Positions 44,839-53,144 of a stretch of DNA of 64,000 bases are shown in pieces; position 1 is the first letter of the stretch; each line of letters starts with the position of its first letter. This DNA comes from Alloacidobacterium dinghuense. Its GTDB lineage: Bacteria > Acidobacteriota > Terriglobia > Terriglobales > Acidobacteriaceae. The stretch is from NCBI RefSeq assembly GCF_014274465.1, contig NZ_CP060394.1, forward strand, positions 1,860,001 through 1,924,000. Direction: 5' to 3'. The translations under genes and the position numbers were made by a program. Below the pieces are notes generated by a model. The model made no database searches and was not told the DNA's origin. It worked only from the letters and a program-made list of their open reading frames with translations.

Positions 44839-46190
44839 CAGGACGCCTCCACAATCACGGTAAGGTCAAATTCCGGGTCCGAAAGATCACCCGGAATATA
44901 CACGCCAACCTTGCGGGTTTGAAGAATGTGCTCCCAACACGGCCCCGCGGTTTCAACAACGAAATATTGCATGTCCGCCTCCGCGCGAATCGCCGTAGGA
45001 GGCACGGGCAAGTGCGTGAGCGTCATTCCCGGCAAAGCTCGCTTCACCAACTCCGGCACAAATCGCGCCGAGCAGACCTTGACCAGCCGCGGCACCATAT
45101 TCAACAGCGCCGACTCGCCCAGGCTCGAACGCACGCCGAGCACCCAGCGGGCACGGCGCAGACAGCGTTCGTCCACAACATCCGCCTCCTGAATGTAAGG
45201 CTCTGTCGGATCGAACTTCAGAGTTACAGTATTTGACGGGACGACAATCTCAAGATGCCGTTTGATGTGCGCATCGAGTGCCTGGAATCCCGGCCCGGGA
45301 TCGCGATGATCGTACGAGGGAAGCGTGCGTGGATCGGAATCGACGGCAAAGGTGCAGAGCGCTCCCGCAAGACGTGACAGCTCGACAAACAATTCCTCCG
45401 GATGCGCATGCTTGGTGGCGCTGAGGTGCTGCAAGGGCGGAATCGCGTTGTGTAGCGCATGCAGAAACCAGTAATTGGCAACATCGAGGGCGGAAGTCCC
45501 GGCCTCGAAGCGTCCGTGGCGGCGAGCGCTGCGGGCAATCGTCGCGCTCTTCTCACCGATCGTTTCAATCAGCCGCTTGAAGAGCAGCATCAACGGTTCG
45601 CTGGCGCTGGCTCGCAGGCATGTGGGAATGAATTCTTCATCGTAGATCAAGTGACCGCGGCCATCACGTAGCACGCGCGCAATCGGAATCGATTGCATCT
45701 CGGGAGTGAGTTCCGCTTCGGTAAGGACACGAATATTTTTCCGCCCCAGCTCGATCTCGCGCTCATCGATGCCGTTCGTCTCGTCGCGTAGAACGCGTTG
45801 CATGCGAGCGTAGCGGGTGCCGCTGGCAACGTCCTTCAGATCGCAGTCGAAGCCATTGTCCTTACGCGTGGGAACAGCGAGATACAGCGGCAGCGCCGCA
45901 TCGGTCGACGGAAAAACCTCGGCGAGATTGCGTGCTGCCGGTGGTGGATCGGAATTCGGCAGCTCGAAGGTCAACCCATCTGGAAAAACGCCGGAAGCAT
46001 GCAGGACGACAGCACTGCCGTTTCGAATGGCCTTCTGATCCAGCTCAAAATGGAGAAATCCCCAAGGCTCGTGCCACAAGCTGGCAACGAGAAACGCGAT
46101 CGAGTCTTCAAAGTACCGGCTCTGGGTCTGAAAATGGTGCGGTCCCAGATACATGCCTTCGGACCAGACCACACGCGACAAAAATTTCAT
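44838..46190 (-). CDS. tssK: T6SS baseplate protein TssK, copy 1
   Basis: From ATG 46190 the 450-residue protein begins KFLSRVVWSEGMYLGPHHFQTQSRYFED, the TssK N-terminal signature. It ends with a C-terminal head region containing LPGMTLTHLPVPPTAIRAEADMQYF and VGVYIPGDLSDPEFDL. It joins the baseplate to the TssL/TssM membrane complex. The longer frame to 46343 adds 51 residues that no TssK has. It is divergent from the FTQ-repeat gene and coupled to tssL by TGATG. A second TssK gene lies at 48196-49551. Confidence 0.9.
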   Translation of the reverse strand: MKFLSRVVWSEGMYLGPHHFQTQSRYFEDSIAFLVASLWHEPWGFLHFELDQKAIRNGSAVVLHASGVFPDGLTFELPNSDPPPAARNLAEVFPSTDAALPLYLAVPTRKDNGFDCDLKDVASGTRYARMQRVLRDETNGIDEREIELGRKNIRVLTEAELTPEMQSIPIARVLRDGRGHLIYDEEFIPTCLRASASEPLMLLFKRLIETIGEKSATIARSARRHGRFEAGTSALDVANYWFLHALHNAIPPLQHLSATKHAHPEELFVELSRLAGALCTFAVDSDPRTLPSYDHRDPGPGFQALDAHIKRHLEIVVPSNTVTLKFDPTEPYIQEADVVDERCLRRARWVLGVRSSLGESALLNMVPRLVKVCSARFVPELVKRALPGMTLTHLPVPPTAIRAEADMQYFVVETAGPCWEHILQTRKVGVYIPGDLSDPEFDLTVIVEAS

Positions 46191-46435
46191 AAATATTGAA
46201 CCATTAGGCGAATCGGCGAAACGTTGTTGGTGAATGGCGCACAACCATACAGGCCGTGAAGAACGACACTTCACAGCATAGTGAATGCATCGCGCTTTTA
46301 GTTTCTGCTGCTTGAATTTATTGCGGCCAATTCGTGTGTGCATCCTAGGGTGTCAAGGCTTTACTGTCAAGATTTTGCGATGTAAGCTTGGACTCCAGAA
46401 TCAACAGTCAATTTCGAAGTCACGGGTTGCATAAC
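46191..46435. promoter_or_regulatory. Divergent promoter region between tssK1 and the FTQ-repeat gene
   Basis: This AT-rich gap must hold promoters for tssK1-tssL-tssM (leftward) and for the repeat protein (rightward). A TGTCAAG direct repeat with 14-base periodicity is present at about 46350-46371. I see no strong -35/-10 pair and no palindrome like that found at the tssB promoter. Confidence 0.3.
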
Positions 46436-48199
46436 ATGGACTCATCCAAGTCACCATTTGACAGCTCTCATTCCTCTGGTCCGGGTGAGTCGGCAGCAAA
46501 CGAGCCCGCGAGCGCGACCGGAATGTTCGGCGCGGTTGCGCCTAAGTCTGATGGCCCATCTGCTGAACAGGACGATCTGCTGAAATCGCTGCTGCGCTCG
46601 GAAGCAGCACCCGCGAAGAGCAACCCTACTGCACCTCCGCCGCAACCGTTTGCTCCACCATCCAGCCCGCCAACAGCAGGCGGCGCGGGAAGCTTCACGC
46701 AACTGTTTCAGTCGCTCGCGCCTGCTGGAGCGCAGCCTCTCAAAACCGAGAGCCAGCCCACGGCTCCCATAGCATCACCGCTTCCCCCTGCGCCGCAAAA
46801 ACCTCCCAAGGATCTCACCAGCGTCTTTACTCCGGTTTCGATCAACAAGCCTTTGGCCCCCGCAGCTTCGTCAGCATCTCCCACACCTTTCGCTCCGCCG
46901 CAAACGCCCGGAGAATTCACGCAGCTTTTACAAACTCTGAGCAACTCGCCTGCAAAAGAACAAGTAGCCGCTCCAGCGCCAATACCAGCAACCCAAATGA
47001 AGCCGTCTCAGCAGCCCGGAGTCTTCACCCAGGTGTTTAAGACAGCTCCGGCTCAACCGGCACCCGCCGAAGCCGGATTCGCCCCGGTTCCAATTCCTGA
47101 AGAGACTGCGTCTGCTCCCGCGCAACCGAGCGCGCCGGTACCGACCACCGAACAGACTGCCGCACCCGGAGCATTCACGCAGATGTTCCAATCACTCTCT
47201 CCGTCACAACGCGTAGCTGAAACCGCGCCAATGCCGACGCAGCCTATCGCGCCTCAGCAGCCCACACCCGCTGGCGGCTTCACCCAGATGTTTCAATCGT
47301 TCGCGGGATCGAAGGAGCAAGCGCCAACTCCAGCTCCGGCGCAACCGCGGCCTGCCGCAACATTCGAAGCACCAGCCGCGCCGCCGCAATCTGGCCCCGG
47401 CGCGTTTACGCAGATGTTCTCGCATGCGGGCGCTCAAAATACGCCGCAGGAAGATCCGCTTGCGTCCTTGAAGCAGCAACAGACTCCGCCGAGCAACTTC
47501 TCGTTTTCGACGCCCGCACCCTCGGCGAGTTCGTTCGGAAGCCCAGCCAGCCCAACTGCTGCACCAGCGCAGGGAGGCTTCACCCAGCTCTTTCAGGCTC
47601 TGGGAAAAGAAAACACGGCTCCGGCGAAAGAGCCGCCGCCGTTTATGCCGTCTCCTTCACCTGCAGCCGCCCCGAGCATTCCCGCAGCCGGTGGTTTCAC
47701 TCAGCTGCTGCAGACTCTGAACGCCGGAAACGCAGCTCCGCCCGCGCAGGCAGCACCGCAGCCCCTAGCTCCCAGTACTCCGCAGCCGATGCCGCAAAGC
47801 GGCCCCGGTGAATTCACCAGAATTATTTCCGGTTCGATGTTGCGCGAGTCGCAAGGACAGAACGTGGCTCCCGGCAGTCCGCCCGTCATGCCGCCACCGG
47901 CGCAGGCCGCTGGTGGCCAGCCCGGTTTTCAGATGCCGCAGCCTCCGCCATTTGCGAAGATGCCCCCTGCCGCCCCACCACCGGTGCCACAGATGCACGC
48001 CGGTGGAGCAGGCGCCGCGCACCCAGCGCCACACTTTCAGCCGCCCGCTTTTCAGTTTCCTCCGGCTCCAGCACCTGCGCCCGCACCACCAGCTCCGCCA
48101 AGCAAGCTGCAGCAGTATCTGCCGCTGATCCTGATCGTGAACGTCTTCGTTTTGATCGTGGTGATCCTGATTCTGTTCTTCGCGCTGCGTCACCACTAA
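46436..48199 (+). CDS. Tail-anchored Pro/Ala-rich protein with nine G-x-F-T-(Q/R) repeats
   Basis: The 587-residue protein has no folded domain that I can name. It is rich in Pro, Ala and Gln, and contains nine short linear motifs of type (P/A/Q)-G-x-F-T-(Q/R)-(L/M/I/V)-(F/L/I)-(Q/K/S), with the Phe of FT at residues about 87, 161, 197, 247, 282, 324, 382, 421 and 460. Examples are AGSFTQLFQSL, AGGFTQMFQSF and PGEFTRIISGS. A single hydrophobic segment near residues 562-584 is followed by RHH, so it is probably C-terminally anchored with the repeats in the cytoplasm. ATG 46436 is chosen; a TTG at 46388 is in frame. It lies between the two tssK genes. A scaffold or TssK-binding role is speculative. 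Confidence 0.8.
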   Translation: MDSSKSPFDSSHSSGPGESAANEPASATGMFGAVAPKSDGPSAEQDDLLKSLLRSEAAPAKSNPTAPPPQPFAPPSSPPTAGGAGSFTQLFQSLAPAGAQPLKTESQPTAPIASPLPPAPQKPPKDLTSVFTPVSINKPLAPAASSASPTPFAPPQTPGEFTQLLQTLSNSPAKEQVAAPAPIPATQMKPSQQPGVFTQVFKTAPAQPAPAEAGFAPVPIPEETASAPAQPSAPVPTTEQTAAPGAFTQMFQSLSPSQRVAETAPMPTQPIAPQQPTPAGGFTQMFQSFAGSKEQAPTPAPAQPRPAATFEAPAAPPQSGPGAFTQMFSHAGAQNTPQEDPLASLKQQQTPPSNFSFSTPAPSASSFGSPASPTAAPAQGGFTQLFQALGKENTAPAKEPPPFMPSPSPAAAPSIPAAGGFTQLLQTLNAGNAAPPAQAAPQPLAPSTPQPMPQSGPGEFTRIISGSMLRESQGQNVAPGSPPVMPPPAQAAGGQPGFQMPQPPPFAKMPPAAPPPVPQMHAGGAGAAHPAPHFQPPAFQFPPAPAPAPAPPAPPSKLQQYLPLILIVNVFVLIVVILILFFALRHH

Positions 48200-49551
48200 T
48201 CAGGATTGGCAAAGAGAATAATCAGCTCCATATCCGGGTTCGGGATTTCTCCCGGCACATAGACGCCGAAGTTGCGCGCGCGCAGCACAGCATCCCACAC
48301 CGGGCCGCTGCGATCCACGCTGAAGTACTGATAGCGCAGTTTCACCGGAATCGCTCGCGGAGGCACAGGCACGTGCGTCAGCGGTAATCCAGGAAGCGCC
48401 TGGCGAATCAGTTGCTCGATATGCGTCGCCGAACATGCCTTGGCGAGACTGGGTATGCGGCTGATAAGGTCGGCTTCCCGCATGTCGGCCGAGACAGCAA
48501 TATAGAAGCGCGAATTCTCAAAGTATTGGTCTTTGTCGATGGCGGTGGCGTAAATCGAATCGCGCAGCTGCTTCAACGGGAGCGCCACAAAGTTGCTTGG
48601 CACCACTGTCTCAAGCAGTTCGGCAATGATGGCATCGAGCGCGATGAAGCATTTCCCCTGGTCTTCATGTTCGTATTTCGGCAAATCACGGGGCTCGATC
48701 TTCTGCGAAAACGTGGTCAGCGCGCCCGCAAGCGAAAGCATCTGCGTATAGAGCGATTCCGGATGAACGTGGCTCGCTTCGAGCAGATGCCGCAGCACTG
48801 GAAGGTGAGCGTTCATGGTGTAGAGCAGCCAGAAATTGGCGACGTCTGACGCGCTGAAGTCGGCAAGCGATTGATTGCGCTGACGGCGTGAACCGGCAAG
48901 CTGGCTGCTGCGCGCGACCAGCACTTCAATCAGGCCACGCAGAATGCCGGAGAGCACTTCGCTGCCTTTTACATTCAGCATCGGCGGGACGAACTTCGCA
49001 TCCAGCCGATAGCCACCCGCCTCCGTCTTCTCGATCCTCGCCAGCGGCAACAATACGGAGCCTTCTAAATTCTCTCCATCCGCAAGAATCTGCAGGTTCT
49101 TCCGTGCGAGCGACACCGGCTTTTCGATACCGGAGCTGTTCTCATCGCGCAGCATCTGCAGCTCCGCGTAGAAGCGTGTGTTGATGCCTCCGCGTTGCAG
49201 ACCTACATTGATTCCGCCGGGCCGCTCCTGGGGAACTGCGAGATAGAACGAGCATGTTTCCTGGCCCGGATGAAAGCACTCATCGAGCGTGCGTAAACGC
49301 GGAGCCGCATCTGACGAAGGCAGATCCAGCAAAAGCCCATCGGGCAAAACTCCGGAAGCCTGCGAAATGCTGAGTTGTCCTTCGCTCAACGCGGTGCCGT
49401 CGATCTGCAAGGAAGTAAATCCCCAGTAGCGAAACGAGAGCGCTTCTACAACGAAGCGAAGACTTTCTTCAAAAAAACGGTCCTGTGCCTGTAAGTGCTG
49501 CGGGGATAGAAAGACGCCTTTCGACCAGACAACCGGCTGTAACTGTCGCAT
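48196..49551 (-). CDS. tssK: T6SS baseplate protein TssK, copy 2
   Basis: A second 451-residue TssK, starting MRQLQPVVWSKGVFLSPQHLQAQDRFFEESLRFV-like in the N-terminal half and ending with LPLTHVPVPPRAIPVKLRYQYFSVD and FGVYVPGEIPNPDMELIILF. It shares the family's landmarks with copy 1 (VVWS-G-(M/V)-(Y/F)-L-x-P-x-H, THxPVPPxAI, GVY(I/V)PG) but is clearly divergent. Its stop overlaps that of the repeat gene by four bases, in convergent orientation. It is divergent from tssB across a 298-base control region. Whether both TssK proteins build one baseplate is unknown. Confidence 0.9.
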   Translation of the reverse strand: MRQLQPVVWSKGVFLSPQHLQAQDRFFEESLRFVVEALSFRYWGFTSLQIDGTALSEGQLSISQASGVLPDGLLLDLPSSDAAPRLRTLDECFHPGQETCSFYLAVPQERPGGINVGLQRGGINTRFYAELQMLRDENSSGIEKPVSLARKNLQILADGENLEGSVLLPLARIEKTEAGGYRLDAKFVPPMLNVKGSEVLSGILRGLIEVLVARSSQLAGSRRQRNQSLADFSASDVANFWLLYTMNAHLPVLRHLLEASHVHPESLYTQMLSLAGALTTFSQKIEPRDLPKYEHEDQGKCFIALDAIIAELLETVVPSNFVALPLKQLRDSIYATAIDKDQYFENSRFYIAVSADMREADLISRIPSLAKACSATHIEQLIRQALPGLPLTHVPVPPRAIPVKLRYQYFSVDRSGPVWDAVLRARNFGVYVPGEIPNPDMELIILFANPD

Positions 49552-49660
49552 AAGTTTTTTAAGTTAGGATACCTATCGGGGTTTGAGTATACAGGGATGG
49601 TGAAACCCAGTTAACAAAACGCTTCAAGTCTTCGCCAAACGCATGTGAAACGATTTCAAC

Positions 49661-49688
49661 TTGACACACACTATGGGGCAGTTAATAA
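49661..49688 (+). promoter_or_regulatory. Candidate sigma-70 promoter of the tssB operon
   Basis: A perfect TTGACA (49661-49666) is followed after 16 bases by TAATAA (49683-49688), close to the TATAAT consensus. Transcription from it would start near 49695 and read into tssB. It is the best promoter match I found upstream of the operon. Confidence 0.55.
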
Positions 49689-49695
49689 TTGCCCC
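49675..49695. promoter_or_regulatory. Near-perfect palindrome over the tssB -10 region (operator candidate)
   Basis: GGGGCAGTTA (49675-49684), one central A, and TAATTGCCCC (49686-49695) form a 10-base inverted repeat with a single mismatch. It covers the predicted -10 element, where a dimeric repressor could block RNA polymerase. It could also be a hairpin in RNA, but there is no U-tract. The regulator is unknown. Confidence 0.5.
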
Positions 49696-49849
49696 GCTCT
49701 CATCAGACAGCCAAATAGCGCGCTCAAAGTGCACGAGGGGACATTGAGCGGGGAAACGCAATTGGCATAATCAGCAACCGGTTACCAAACTGTATTGATT
49801 CGAATCAAGGGCGGGCGGTGCCTTCGCGCGTCTATCGAGGAATAAAGAA

Positions 49850-50368
49850 ATGGCTAAGGAAAGTACGCAGCATAAACTGGACCGCGTGCGTTCGCCGCGC
49901 GTGCACATCACCTACGATGTCGAGATCGGCGACGCGATTGAACTGAAAGAGCTGCCTTTTGTCATGGGTGTGCTCGGAGACCTCACCGGCCAGCCTGAAC
50001 AACCGCTTGCCGCCTTGAAAGACCGCAAATTCGTAGAGATCAATCCTGACAACTTTGACACCGTCCTGAAGGGAATGCAGCCCCACCTCGCCTACTCAGT
50101 TGCCAACAAGCTGAGCGACGATCCGAATGCGGGCCAGATTGCCGTCAATCTGAAATTCGAAAGCCTCGATGACTTTTCGCCCGAGAACGTGGCGAAACAA
50201 GTTGGGCCGCTGAAAGAGCTGCTCGACCTGCGTCAGCGTCTGTCTGATCTGCGGGGTAGCCTGCAGGGCAACGACAAGCTCGATGAGGCGTTGTTTGATG
50301 CTGTTTCGAGCACGGAGAAGCGCGAGAAGCTTCGCAGCGAACTTGGTACCGCTGGGGGTGAGAAATGA
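49850..50368 (+). CDS. tssB: T6SS sheath protein TssB (VipA)
   Basis: A 172-residue protein with the TssB signature: VRSPRVHITYDVEIGDAIELKELPFVMGVLGDLTG, then FVEINPDNFDTVLKGMQPHLAYSV and a C-terminal helix LLDLRQRLSDLRGSLQGNDKLDEALF. TssB and TssC polymerise as the contractile sheath. Its stop overlaps the tssC start by ATGA. It is the promoter-proximal gene of the main T6SS operon, with GAGGAATAAAG as ribosome binding site. Confidence 0.95.
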   Translation: MAKESTQHKLDRVRSPRVHITYDVEIGDAIELKELPFVMGVLGDLTGQPEQPLAALKDRKFVEINPDNFDTVLKGMQPHLAYSVANKLSDDPNAGQIAVNLKFESLDDFSPENVAKQVGPLKELLDLRQRLSDLRGSLQGNDKLDEALFDAVSSTEKREKLRSELGTAGGEK

Positions 50369-51858
50369 GTACAACCAATACCGCAACTGCTGCCGCGGGG
50401 CAGGCAGTCGAACAGACTGCAGATCAGTCCCTGCTCGACCAGATTGTTGCGCAGGGGCGCTTCAATCGCGACGCCGCCACGCTTGAGCGCGGGCGCGACA
50501 TGGTCAAGGAGTTCGTCTCGCAGGTGCTTGAAGGGCATATGACCCTCACCCGCGACGCGGAAGCCTCGATCCAGGCCCGCATCGCGCAGATCGATCATTT
50601 GATTTCGCTGCAGCTCAACGAAGTGCTGCACTATCCCGCCTTCCAGAAGCTTGAAGGCACATGGCGCGGATTGAAGTATCTGCTCGATCAGTCCGAGACC
50701 AGCGACATGCTGAAGATCAAGGTGCTCAACGTCTCCAAGCGCGAGCTGCTGAAAGACCTGCAGCGCGCCGCCGAGTTCGACCAGAGCGCTCTCTTCAAGA
50801 AGGTCTACGAAGAGGAATTCGGCGTCTTCGGCGGCGCTCCGTTTGCGTCGATTATCGGTGACTACGAGTTCGGCAAGGGGCCGGAAGACATGGAGCTTCT
50901 GGAGAAGATTTCCCAGGTTGCTTCGGCAGCCCACGCGCCTTTCCTCTCCGCTGCTAACTCCGATTTGCTTAACCTGAGCAGCTACACGCAGCTTGGCTCA
51001 CCCCGCGACATCGGAAAGATCTTCGATTCGACGGAATATGCCAAGTGGAAATCCTTCCGCCAGTCGGACGATTCCCGCTACGTCGCTCTCACGCTCCCTC
51101 ACGTCCTCATGCGTCTGCCCTATGGCAAGGACACGAAGACGATCGACGCCTTCGACTATGAAGAAGGCGTAGACGGCAGCGATCACTCCAAGTATCTCTG
51201 GGGCAACGCAGCTTTCGCTTTGGGCGCAAGGTTGACCAACTCCTTCGCCAAGTATGGCTGGTGCGCTGCGATCCGCGGCGTGGAAGGCGGCGGCCTGGTC
51301 GAAGGCATGCCTGCGCACACTTTCCGCACCGATGAGGGCGACGTCGCTCTCAAGTGCCCAACGGAAGTTGCCATTACCGATCGCCGCGAAAAGGAACTCG
51401 CCGATCAGGGACTGGTTCCGCTCGTGCACTGCAAAGGAACGGACTATGCGGCTTTCTTCAGCGTGCAGACGGCCAACAAGCCCAAGCTGTATGACAAAGA
51501 CGCTGCCAACGCGAATGCGCGGCTCTCAGCCCAGTTGCCTTACATTCTCGCCATGTCCCGCTTCGCTCATTATCTAAAGGCGATGATGCGCGACAAGATC
51601 GGCAGCTTCATGAGCCGTCAGGACTGCGAACGATTCCTGAACCAGTGGATCATGAACTACGTCTGCGCGGATGACGACGCATCGCAGGCAGCGAAGGCGA
51701 AATTGCCGTTGCGCGAAGCAGCGATCCAGGTCTCCGAAATTCCCGGAAAGCCCGGCGCATATCGCGCAGTCGCATTCCTGAAACCACATTTCCAACTCGA
51801 CGAGCTATCAGTCTCGCTCCGTCTTGTTGCCGACCTGCCGGAATCGGCAAGGAAGTAG
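50365..51858 (+). CDS. tssC: T6SS sheath protein TssC (VipB)
   Basis: A 497-residue large sheath subunit. It includes FQKLEGTWRGLKYLLDQSETSDMLKIKVLNVSKRELLKDLQ-like N-terminal region, FGGAPFASIIGDYEFG, HVLMRLPYGKDT, LWGNAAFALGARLTNSFAKYGW and a C-terminal RFAHYLKAMMRDKIGSFMS...LNQWI region. Length and motifs are standard for TssC. It overlaps tssB by ATGA. The hcp gene begins 70 bases after the stop. Confidence 0.95.
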   Translation: MSTTNTATAAAGQAVEQTADQSLLDQIVAQGRFNRDAATLERGRDMVKEFVSQVLEGHMTLTRDAEASIQARIAQIDHLISLQLNEVLHYPAFQKLEGTWRGLKYLLDQSETSDMLKIKVLNVSKRELLKDLQRAAEFDQSALFKKVYEEEFGVFGGAPFASIIGDYEFGKGPEDMELLEKISQVASAAHAPFLSAANSDLLNLSSYTQLGSPRDIGKIFDSTEYAKWKSFRQSDDSRYVALTLPHVLMRLPYGKDTKTIDAFDYEEGVDGSDHSKYLWGNAAFALGARLTNSFAKYGWCAAIRGVEGGGLVEGMPAHTFRTDEGDVALKCPTEVAITDRREKELADQGLVPLVHCKGTDYAAFFSVQTANKPKLYDKDAANANARLSAQLPYILAMSRFAHYLKAMMRDKIGSFMSRQDCERFLNQWIMNYVCADDDASQAAKAKLPLREAAIQVSEIPGKPGAYRAVAFLKPHFQLDELSVSLRLVADLPESARK

Positions 51859-51928
51859 TAGGCAGCAGGGATCATAGCTTCCCCTTTGCCCACGCGGTAC
51901 ACAAGTTACGAAATGAAAGGAGCCAGAA

Positions 51929-52405
51929 ATGGCAGTTGATTATTTCCTCGACCTTGATGGGATTCCCGGAGAATCTCAAGACGAAAAATTTAAAAACAAG
52001 ATCCAGCTCCTGAGCTGGAGCTGGGGAGCTTCGAACATCTCCTCCGTTGCCGGAACGGGCGGTTCGGGTGCCGGTAAGGTGGATCTGTCTGACTTCAGCA
52101 CGATGACCTTTTTCGACAAATCGACCCCAAAGCTGTTCAAGTCGATCGTGAAAGGAACCCACATTACGAAGGGGACCATGAGCGCCGTCAAGACAGGCGC
52201 GGATGGCAAGCCCTATCTGAAGGTGAACTTTACGGAAATTTTCATTACCGGCCTGCAGATGTCGGCTTCTTCTGAAGTGCCAAGTGTCAGCATTTCATTC
52301 ACCTATAACGAAATCGGCATTGACTACTCGACGCAGGATGAGAAGGGCAATGTCGCCAGCGTTGGCGAAGTCAAGTACAGCACGAAACAGAACAAACAGT
52401 CGTAA
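51929..52405 (+). CDS. hcp: T6SS tube protein Hcp (TssD)
   Basis: A 158-residue Hcp protein beginning AVDYFLDLDGIPGESQDEKF, with IQLLSWSWGASN, a KGTHITKGTMSAVKTG middle segment and ITGLQMSASSEVPSVSISFTYNEIGIDY near the end. Hcp hexamers form the inner tube and can carry small effectors in the lumen. AAAGGAGCC precedes the ATG. The 70-base gap before it has no terminator. Confidence 0.93.
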   Translation: MAVDYFLDLDGIPGESQDEKFKNKIQLLSWSWGASNISSVAGTGGSGAGKVDLSDFSTMTFFDKSTPKLFKSIVKGTHITKGTMSAVKTGADGKPYLKVNFTEIFITGLQMSASSEVPSVSISFTYNEIGIDYSTQDEKGNVASVGEVKYSTKQNKQS

Positions 52406-52415
52406 GGCGGTTTGG

Positions 52416-53144
52416 ATGGACGGGCTCTCTTATTACCGCGATGGCCAGCTTCAGCTGGCCATCACTGCGCTTGGCGACGAGTTGAAGAAGCAACCGCTCG
52501 ACGTCAAGCGCCGTACGTTCTTGTTTGAATTGCTGTGCTTCGCGGGAGATTACGACCGCGCCAGCAAGCAACTCGATGTTCTTTCTGACGCGAACAAGGA
52601 GGCTGCGGCCGGAGCGATGCTGTATCGCGCGGCTCTGCATGCTGAGAAGACGCGGCAGGAAATGTTCGCCAAGGATGAGCTGCCTCTCGGAACAACACAT
52701 CCCGCACCCTCGGGCTCTCTCAATGGCGAAGAGTTCACTAGCCTCGAAGATGCCGATCCGCGCATCGGCGCGCATCTGGAGGCATTCATCGCAGGCAGCT
52801 ACACCTGGATTCCACTCGCTTACGTAGAGTCCGTCGAGGTACAGGCTCCGAAAAAGCTGCGCGATCTGCTATGGGCGCCGGCGATTCTGCATACCACCGA
52901 AGCTTTTCGCCTGCAGGATCTGGGAGAGGTTTTGATTCCGGTGCTCGCGCCGCTTTCCTGGAAGCATTCCGACGATGCCGTTCGGTTGGGCCGCTCAACC
53001 GCCTGGGAAGACAACGAAAAATATGGGGCCGTTCCCTACGGCCAGAAAATGCTGATGCGAGGGGAAGAGGAAGTGCCGTTCCTCGAGCTGCGCAATCTGA
53101 CCTTCCACCACGCCAGGGAGACGGCTGAAAGTGCCACTACGTGA
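52416..53144 (+). CDS. tagJ: T6SS accessory protein TagJ (ImpE)
   Basis: ATG 52416 is chosen, ten bases after the hcp stop, because the longer frame overlaps hcp. The 242-residue protein has the ImpE pattern: YRDGQLQLAITALGDELKKQPLDVKRRTFLFELLCFAGDYDRASKQLD (TPR-like), then the C-terminal ImpE domain with FIAGSYTWIPLAYVESVEVQAPKKLRDLLWAPA and VPYGQKMLMRGEEEVPFLELRNL. TagJ binds the TssB N-terminus in some systems and may aid sheath turnover. Its stop overlaps tssA by 14 bases. Confidence 0.9.
   Translation: MDGLSYYRDGQLQLAITALGDELKKQPLDVKRRTFLFELLCFAGDYDRASKQLDVLSDANKEAAAGAMLYRAALHAEKTRQEMFAKDELPLGTTHPAPSGSLNGEEFTSLEDADPRIGAHLEAFIAGSYTWIPLAYVESVEVQAPKKLRDLLWAPAILHTTEAFRLQDLGEVLIPVLAPLSWKHSDDAVRLGRSTAWEDNEKYGAVPYGQKMLMRGEEEVPFLELRNLTFHHARETAESATT

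Larger units (their letters stand above)
49552..49849. promoter_or_regulatory. Divergent tssK2/tssB control region
   Basis: This 298-base gap separates tssK2 from the main T6SS operon. It includes a strong sigma-70-like promoter for tssB with an overlapping palindrome (given separately), and a leader of about 160 bases to the tssB start. GAGGAATAAAGAA just before the ATG at 49850 is the ribosome binding site. The leader from 49696 holds AT-rich and G-rich patches with no clear riboswitch. Confidence 0.5.

Noticed and set aside
49740-49800. Possible sigma-54 promoter (TTGGCATAATCAGCAA) upstream of tssB
   Set aside because: The GG to GC spacing is eight bases rather than the required ten, so it does not match the -24/-12 consensus.
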